A DNA stretch of 64,000 bases from Capsicum annuum (Eukaryota > Streptophyta > Magnoliopsida > Solanales > Solanaceae). Both the position numbers and the translations under genes were made by a program. Position 1 is the first letter of the stretch. Each line of letters starts with the position of its first letter. Of this stretch, positions 58,911 to 64,000 are shown piece after piece. The stretch spans positions 19,654,510-19,718,509 of the forward strand of contig NC_061121.1 of the NCBI RefSeq assembly GCF_002878395.1, given 5' to 3'. The notes beneath the pieces were generated by a model. That model ran no database searches. It saw only the letters and a list, made by a program, of their open reading frames with translations, and had not been told where the DNA came from.

Positions 58911-59890
58911 CTACCGAATCAAGTCATCAAGACGGGGAACACAAAAACAACCCTGCTGCATCAAAACACAACCAAGACCAACACTAGAAGCATCACAAAA
59001 CACGGTGAATCCCTTACCCTCAATAGGAAGAGCTAACACTGGCGCTAAAGTAAAACAATCCTTGAGCTTTTGAAAGCTCAACTCACACTCTTTGTACCAT
59101 CGAAAAGGAACCTTCTTCAGTGTCAAACTAATCATAGAAGTTGAAATAATCGCAAAGTTCTCAACAAATCATCTGTAATAACCAGCCAACCCGATGAAAC
59201 TACAAACCTCAGTCGGAGACGTACGCCTATCCCAATCACGAATTGTCTCAATCTTAGCTGGGCCTACCATAATACCAGTCTTGGACACCATATGTCCAAG
59301 AAATATTTCTGACTCAAGCCAAAACTCGCACTTTGAGAGCTTGGAAAAATGCATATGATCTCTCAAAGTTTGGAGCACGACTCTCAAATGTTGCGCATGC
59401 TCCTCACTACTCCTCGAATACACAAGAATGTCATAAATAAACACAATAACTAAGGAGTCTAAATAAGGTTTAAACACACGGCTCATCAATTCCATGAATG
59501 TGGTTTGGGCATTAGTCAACCCGAAAGACATCACCAAGAACCTATAATGACCATAACGGATCCTAAAAATTGTCTTCAGGAGAACCTCAGCCCGAATCCT
59601 CAACTGATGATAACCTAACCTTAAATTAATCTTAGAAAACACGACAGCACCCTTAAGCTGGTCAAACAAATCATCAATGCGAGGAATAGGATATTGGTTC
59701 TTCACCATCACCTTATTAAGTTGTCTATAATCGATACACAGGCCCATCAAAACATCTTTTTTCTTTACAAACCAAATAGGAGATCCCCATGGGGATACAC
59801 TCAGTCTAATTAAACCCTTACTAAAAAAATCCTAAAGCTGAGAATTCAGCTCCTTAAGCTCGGAAGGAGCCATATGGTAAGGTGTCGTAT
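58911..59890 (-). pseudogene. Gypsy RT and RNase H
   Basis: RT blocks MAPSELKELN (59880), [42 protein letters not shown] and FIYDILVYS. That last motif normally reads F/YxDD, so one catalytic Asp is replaced by Tyr. [11 protein letters not shown] and GLAGYYR follow, then RNase H from KGFTVFCDASSVGLGCVL (59030). Stops and frameshifts break the reading. Confidence 0.9.
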
Positions 59891-60068
59891 AAATAGGTCG
59901 GGTGCCAGGCTCAAGGTTAATAGCAAACTCAATCTCACGATCAGGGGGAATACCAGACTGGTCGGTAAGAAGCACATCAGGAAACTCACACACAACAGGA
60001 GCAGAGTCAAATGATAGACTCTCTACATGAGTATTGCATACATAAGCGAGATAAGACTCGCAATCCCT

Positions 60069-60570
60069 CTATATAAGCCTTCTAGCACAAATATAAGAAA
60101 TAATCCCCGTCGGCTCGTGGCTAACCGCTCCCTGCCACACGACTAAAGGTATACTTGGCAAGGCTAATGTAACTGTCTTGGCATAACAATCCTTGACTGC
60201 ATGATAGTAGGATAACCAGTCTATGCACAGAATCACATTGAAATCCGGCATGTCTAGAATAATAAGATCAGTATAAGTATCAACATCACTAACTGTTCCA
60301 ACATATTATCTGAATACCCGATCCACTACTTAAGAATCATTCATGGGAGTAGATACACACAATGTTACAGATAATAAATCACTTGTCAAGTTCAACCATG
60401 GTGCATAATAAGAAGATATATAAGAATAAGTGGATTCTGGATCAAATAAATTAAGAGTCAACTTGTGGCATGCCAAAATCGTACCTATCATAACAGAATT
60501 CGAAGTCTCAGCCTTGGGTCTATCAGGTATTGCATACAACTGACCACGCCCGCTACCTGTTTTCATACCT
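60069..60570 (-). pseudogene. Gypsy aspartic protease
   Basis: NLFDPESTYSYISSYYAPWL contains the active-site region. The residue after DP is Glu, where Gly is usual for this family. MPDFNVILCIDWLSYYHAVKDC follows, matching the conserved protease C-terminal segment. Confidence 0.8.
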
Positions 60571-61650
60571 GATTGACCTCCTATCCTGAATGCATGAGTA
60601 CCACCTCGAGCACCCTAGTAACCACCTCTACGTTCTCACGAACCACCTGTACCTTAGGGATAAACCGCCCTAATAAGAGTAACACCCTGGCCTAAAACAA
60701 CTATCGGCCCACGACTAGGGCAATCTCTCGAGAAATGACTGAGAAGCCCACAAGTAAAATAAGAATCACAAACAAAACCAGAACTCACAAATTTGGCTAT
60801 ACCAGAGTAACCATCACGTCTAGCATAATTCAAAAATGAACCCCTCAAGGACTGATCACCACCCTTACTAGGGTGACCACTAACACAAAACTGACCTCTG
60901 TCCGTAGTCTGAAGATTTGCCTGAACTGGTCAGCTAGGTTGACTCTGAGACTGAGAAGATGGATATGGAGGATACCCAACATGAGAACCACCACCTCTTA
61001 AGCGGGAATCACTGCGACTCCCACCAAATCTACCCTGGAATCTAGGACTCTTATCACGACCCTTACGACTTTCCCTGTACATCTCCTTCATTACTTTAGT
61101 ATGATCTGAAACCTCAGCAATAAGCCTACTCTCAACAACCCAACTCTGAGTCAATATGTGGATAGAAAAATACATCCCTCCAACAACACAATGAACCCTA
61201 TCATACTTAAAGGTCATAATAGAAGTAACAGGTTTTGCAATCATAGGTTGAGAAGCTATCGGTTGAATAACTATCAGTGTAGGAGAAATCTCAACTCTGA
61301 TAGCCACAACTACAGGATACGCCCCGATCACAGTAGTATGTGCACCATCAAATGGTACACCACCGCCCATACTCAATATTTGAATCAAAGTAGCTCTAAG
61401 CAATAAAAAAAAATGAAACATGGTGGAGCCTGGGCTGGTCCCTGGCCCATCGCTGGCTGTGACGGAGGAATCTCTGGCTCAGGTACAGTGATAGGTTCTG
61501 GGGAAGGTGACATATCCTTGCCCCTTCTAGGGACACGTCTCTAGGTTGTCCACAACCTCTACGTCGTCCACGTTCAATAAAAAGAGTAGGATCCCTGGGC
61601 TCGATCTCGGGGCCCTCACCTCGCATAGAGGTAGCACGTCTCCTCGGCAT
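60571..61650 (-). pseudogene. Gypsy gag
   Basis: Starts MPRRRATSMRGEG at 61650, a start typical of chromovirus gag. An Arg/Ser/Gly-rich linker with RFGGSRSDSRLRGGG is near 61000, and a zinc knuckle remnant reads YFTCGLLSHFSRDCP near 60750, with the first Cys replaced by Tyr. Several frame breaks. Confidence 0.8.
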
Positions 61651-61841
61651 CTGCAGAAGAGTAAAGTCAAGAAAATATTCTACAAATCAACTCAGAATCT
61701 TAGCATAATATAAATGAAAGAAGTGAAGAACTCCTCAGAATGTCACATAGCCTCCCGAATATAAGAAACAGACGTTAATATTCTGATCCGCAGGACGCTA
61801 TTAGACACTTGCTCTTGTATCAACAATACTGGTGAAATGTA

Positions 61842-61857
61842 GGCTCTTATACCTATT
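61842..61857 (-). other. Degenerate PBS of the right-hand gypsy element
   Basis: Minus strand AGGTATAAGAGCC just inside the 5' LTR resembles the initiator tRNA-Met site TGGTATNAGAGC with changes. Confidence 0.55.
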
Positions 61858-64000
61858 TGTTACGACCCAATTCACAAGTCGTGGTGGCACCTACTAAACC
61901 GACCAGTAAGTAATCCAACACCGTAACCCAGAGCTAAGGTAATAGGTTACTTTGGTAGAAACGTCCGACAATAGCCATAATAGATGAATACCACAACAAA
62001 CAATGATGTTGTATTAGACAAGCAACTACGGATAGCAATTCCCATGACCTAGTAATATTAGTACAAGAGCATCAAAGTTCGACAACAGGAAATACATCTC
62101 AAAGTCTAAATAGTCTTATACATTCTTCTCAAATACAAAAGACTAAATAATAATAGAAGGGAAACGGGTGACTCAAACTCCAAGAGCTCACCTTTTCTCC
62201 GGAAGATCAACACAATACGATCTCAACTCAGCGGTGACAACTAGTACTTGGGTATGCACCAAAAAGGTACAGAATTATAGTATGAGTAGCAAAACAATGG
62301 TACTCAGTAGGTATCATCGACCGACTGAGCTATAATATAAAGTAAGACAATAACTATATGGCAAGGTACATAATCGAACCTGAATTGTCTGCATCATTAC
62401 TGTACAAAACAACTAACCAACTAGAACAATAATACAACCTCTCATATCAATAAGTACCATGACTGTCATACAAAGTGAATAATCAATTTTGAAGCGTAAA
62501 GCAACACATGTATATAATTACAATCACACAAATACCAAGTTCAACAGGCACACAATCATTAAAGCATAAAGTAAAAGAACTTACCACGACGTCCAATACC
62601 GTTGGGAAGTACACCCAAAAGAACACAAGTAAAGAATTCATCGCAGTGTCCCATACCACCGGCGAGTGCACCAATAGATTAATTCATCAACATATCAAGA
62701 TATATAAAAATACACAAACAACTCACATTTAACACGGTTTCCACAATTTCCTTCGTGGTCACTTGTCGATATCCAAACCATTGTTACTATCGTAATTCAA
62801 ATCAACATATACCAATGAATCATAACCATAATTATATAGGCGTTTAGACCTCTAACTCATTAATATACTCAATCTAGTCTATATTAACTAACCACCATTT
62901 ATTATTAAGCTACTAGTTTGCTCGTCATCAATATTCCTCTAACTGTTAGCCTAACCGATTTCTCACCTACTCTTTCTTTATGAGGTAACAGCTAAATACG
63001 ATTTATTAGATAACCAACATTTACATCTAGCCAAGACGTAACACTAAACCATAATCACCATTTAACCAACTCATTCTTAGTTAACATAAGTACACTAATT
63101 ATCAAGGTAGTGAGAAGCTACATATTACCAACACATTATCTATCTATAAGTCAATACTTTTTTTCTAGTTATCACTATGATTATCTAGGTCCTTATTTAA
63201 TCATCCAACGAAATAGCATAGTAGAGATCAATATCACAAATCATCAACAATGCTAAGTCTGATATCATCAATAGTCATTTTACAATCATAATTACTAGTT
63301 ACCACAATTTAACTAAGCAAGGTCCACCAACTAGTATTCTAGGCATCCTAGCCATCAAGTAATATAACCACTTTATAAACAACTAGTTATCATATAACTG
63401 ATTTCACGAAGCGAAATTCTAACCTAACCATTTATTTAAGCCAAATATATTTATTAGGCGATTTCTTAATTCTACACGTGATTACACTTACCAATTAGTC
63501 TTGACTCACTAGTCAGTAATTTCTACTTCTATTCACTATTTAGCATTAACAATAGCCACGCCACTTAACTAGTGATTAATAATAAAGAATTATACACACT
63601 TCCCAAGGAAAACAACACATCCTACATGCACACAAGGACTTAATCATACAATGACACAACCACGCATATGCCTATATTTTCACACATGCTTACCATACGT
63701 AACATCACCATAACATCAATATATCCTATGGGTTTACCGGGCATCACCATAACATCAATACCTCTTTCAAATTTATCGGGCATCATCACATCATCAACAT
63801 ATCCTCTGCATTCACCGGTCATCATCATAACATCAATATATCCTCTAAATTCACCGGGCATCATCACAATATCAATATCTCTTTTGGATTTATTGAGTAT
63901 CATCAATATATCCTCCGATTCACCGAGCATCATCACAACATCAATACCTCTTCCAAATTTATCGGGCATCATCATAACATCAATATATCCTTCAGATTCA
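61858..64000 (-). mobile_element. 5' LTR of the right-hand gypsy element (partial)
   Basis: Homologous to 53194 onward, running off the right edge of the window. It contains its own 39-bp array from 63712 to the edge. Confidence 0.85.
63712..64000 (-). repeat. 39-bp minisatellite in the 5' LTR
   Basis: Same unit as at 55071-55552, with one shortened copy near 63890-63930, continuing beyond the window. Confidence 0.9.

Larger units (their letters stand above)
53194..64000 (-). mobile_element. Ty3/gypsy element with very long LTRs (runs off the window)
   Basis: Left (3') LTR 53194-57608, internal region 57609-61857, and right (5') LTR from 61858 continuing past 64000. The LTRs match over their visible shared length, including GTTACTTTGGTAGAAAC, ACAACTAGTACTTGGGT, the AACTAACCACCATTTATTAT segment and a 39-bp array. 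The internal domains are gag, protease, RT, RNase H, integrase and a chromodomain-like end, all broken. It looks like a chromovirus of the Tekay/Del type. Confidence 0.9.

Noticed and set aside
1..64000. Endogenous pararetrovirus
   Set aside because: All RT-containing segments are flanked by LTR-element features and integrase domains; no movement protein or coat-type zinc finger was seen.

Overview
This is plant nuclear DNA from a repeat-rich, AT-rich intergenic region. The mix of repeats (a chromovirus with a chromodomain, a giant Tat/Ogre-like element, AU-like SINEs, CCCTCCG-type Stowaway MITEs, hAT MITEs with GGCGGAGC ends) resembles Solanaceae genomes. That assignment is from memory of these families, not from a search. 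One intact-looking host gene is present: an alpha-expansin (EXPA) on the minus strand at 17323-19239. Almost everything else is transposon sequence, most of it broken.

Layout. 1-~5203: 3' part of a degraded Ty1/copia element (+), with gag, protease, integrase, RT and RNase H in scrambled frames, then a candidate 3' LTR. 5204-17322: intergenic DNA with small elements: tandem repeats, hAT-type MITEs including a 41-bp mini-element, an AU-like SINE, Stowaway remnants, and two abutting MITEs (13965-14914 and 14918-15350). 17323-19822: the expansin gene with its core promoter, a probable leader intron and three coding introns. 19823-21934: upstream DNA with two SINEs and a solo-LTR-like fragment.

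~21935-47870 is a three-layer nest. The outer element (+) has a chimeric LTR at the left and a truncated copy of it at the right. Inside it is a 5'-truncated Ty3/gypsy chromovirus (-), whose integrase is interrupted by a ~17.8-kb Tat/Ogre-like element (-, 26550-44315) with two ~2.9-kb LTRs, PBS, PPT, gag, protease, RT, two RNase H domains and integrase, plus a tandem-repeat-rich 3' region. 47871-49729: intergenic DNA with a SINE and MITEs. 49730-52503: a complete but internally deleted copia element (-) with 267-bp LTRs and a perfect AATAC target-site duplication. 53194-64000: a gypsy element (-) with a ~4.4-kb LTR on each side of a ~4.2-kb coding region; the right LTR runs off the window.

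The most notable biology is in the expansin gene. Its last coding intron (110 bp) is flanked by an 8-bp direct repeat that supplies both splice junctions, and it contains sequence resembling a hAT MITE end, so it looks like a recent transposon-made intron. Its 5' leader also carries imperfect duplications of the start-codon region, in which the copied splice acceptor has lost its AG. No CRISPR, rRNA or functional tRNA gene was seen.
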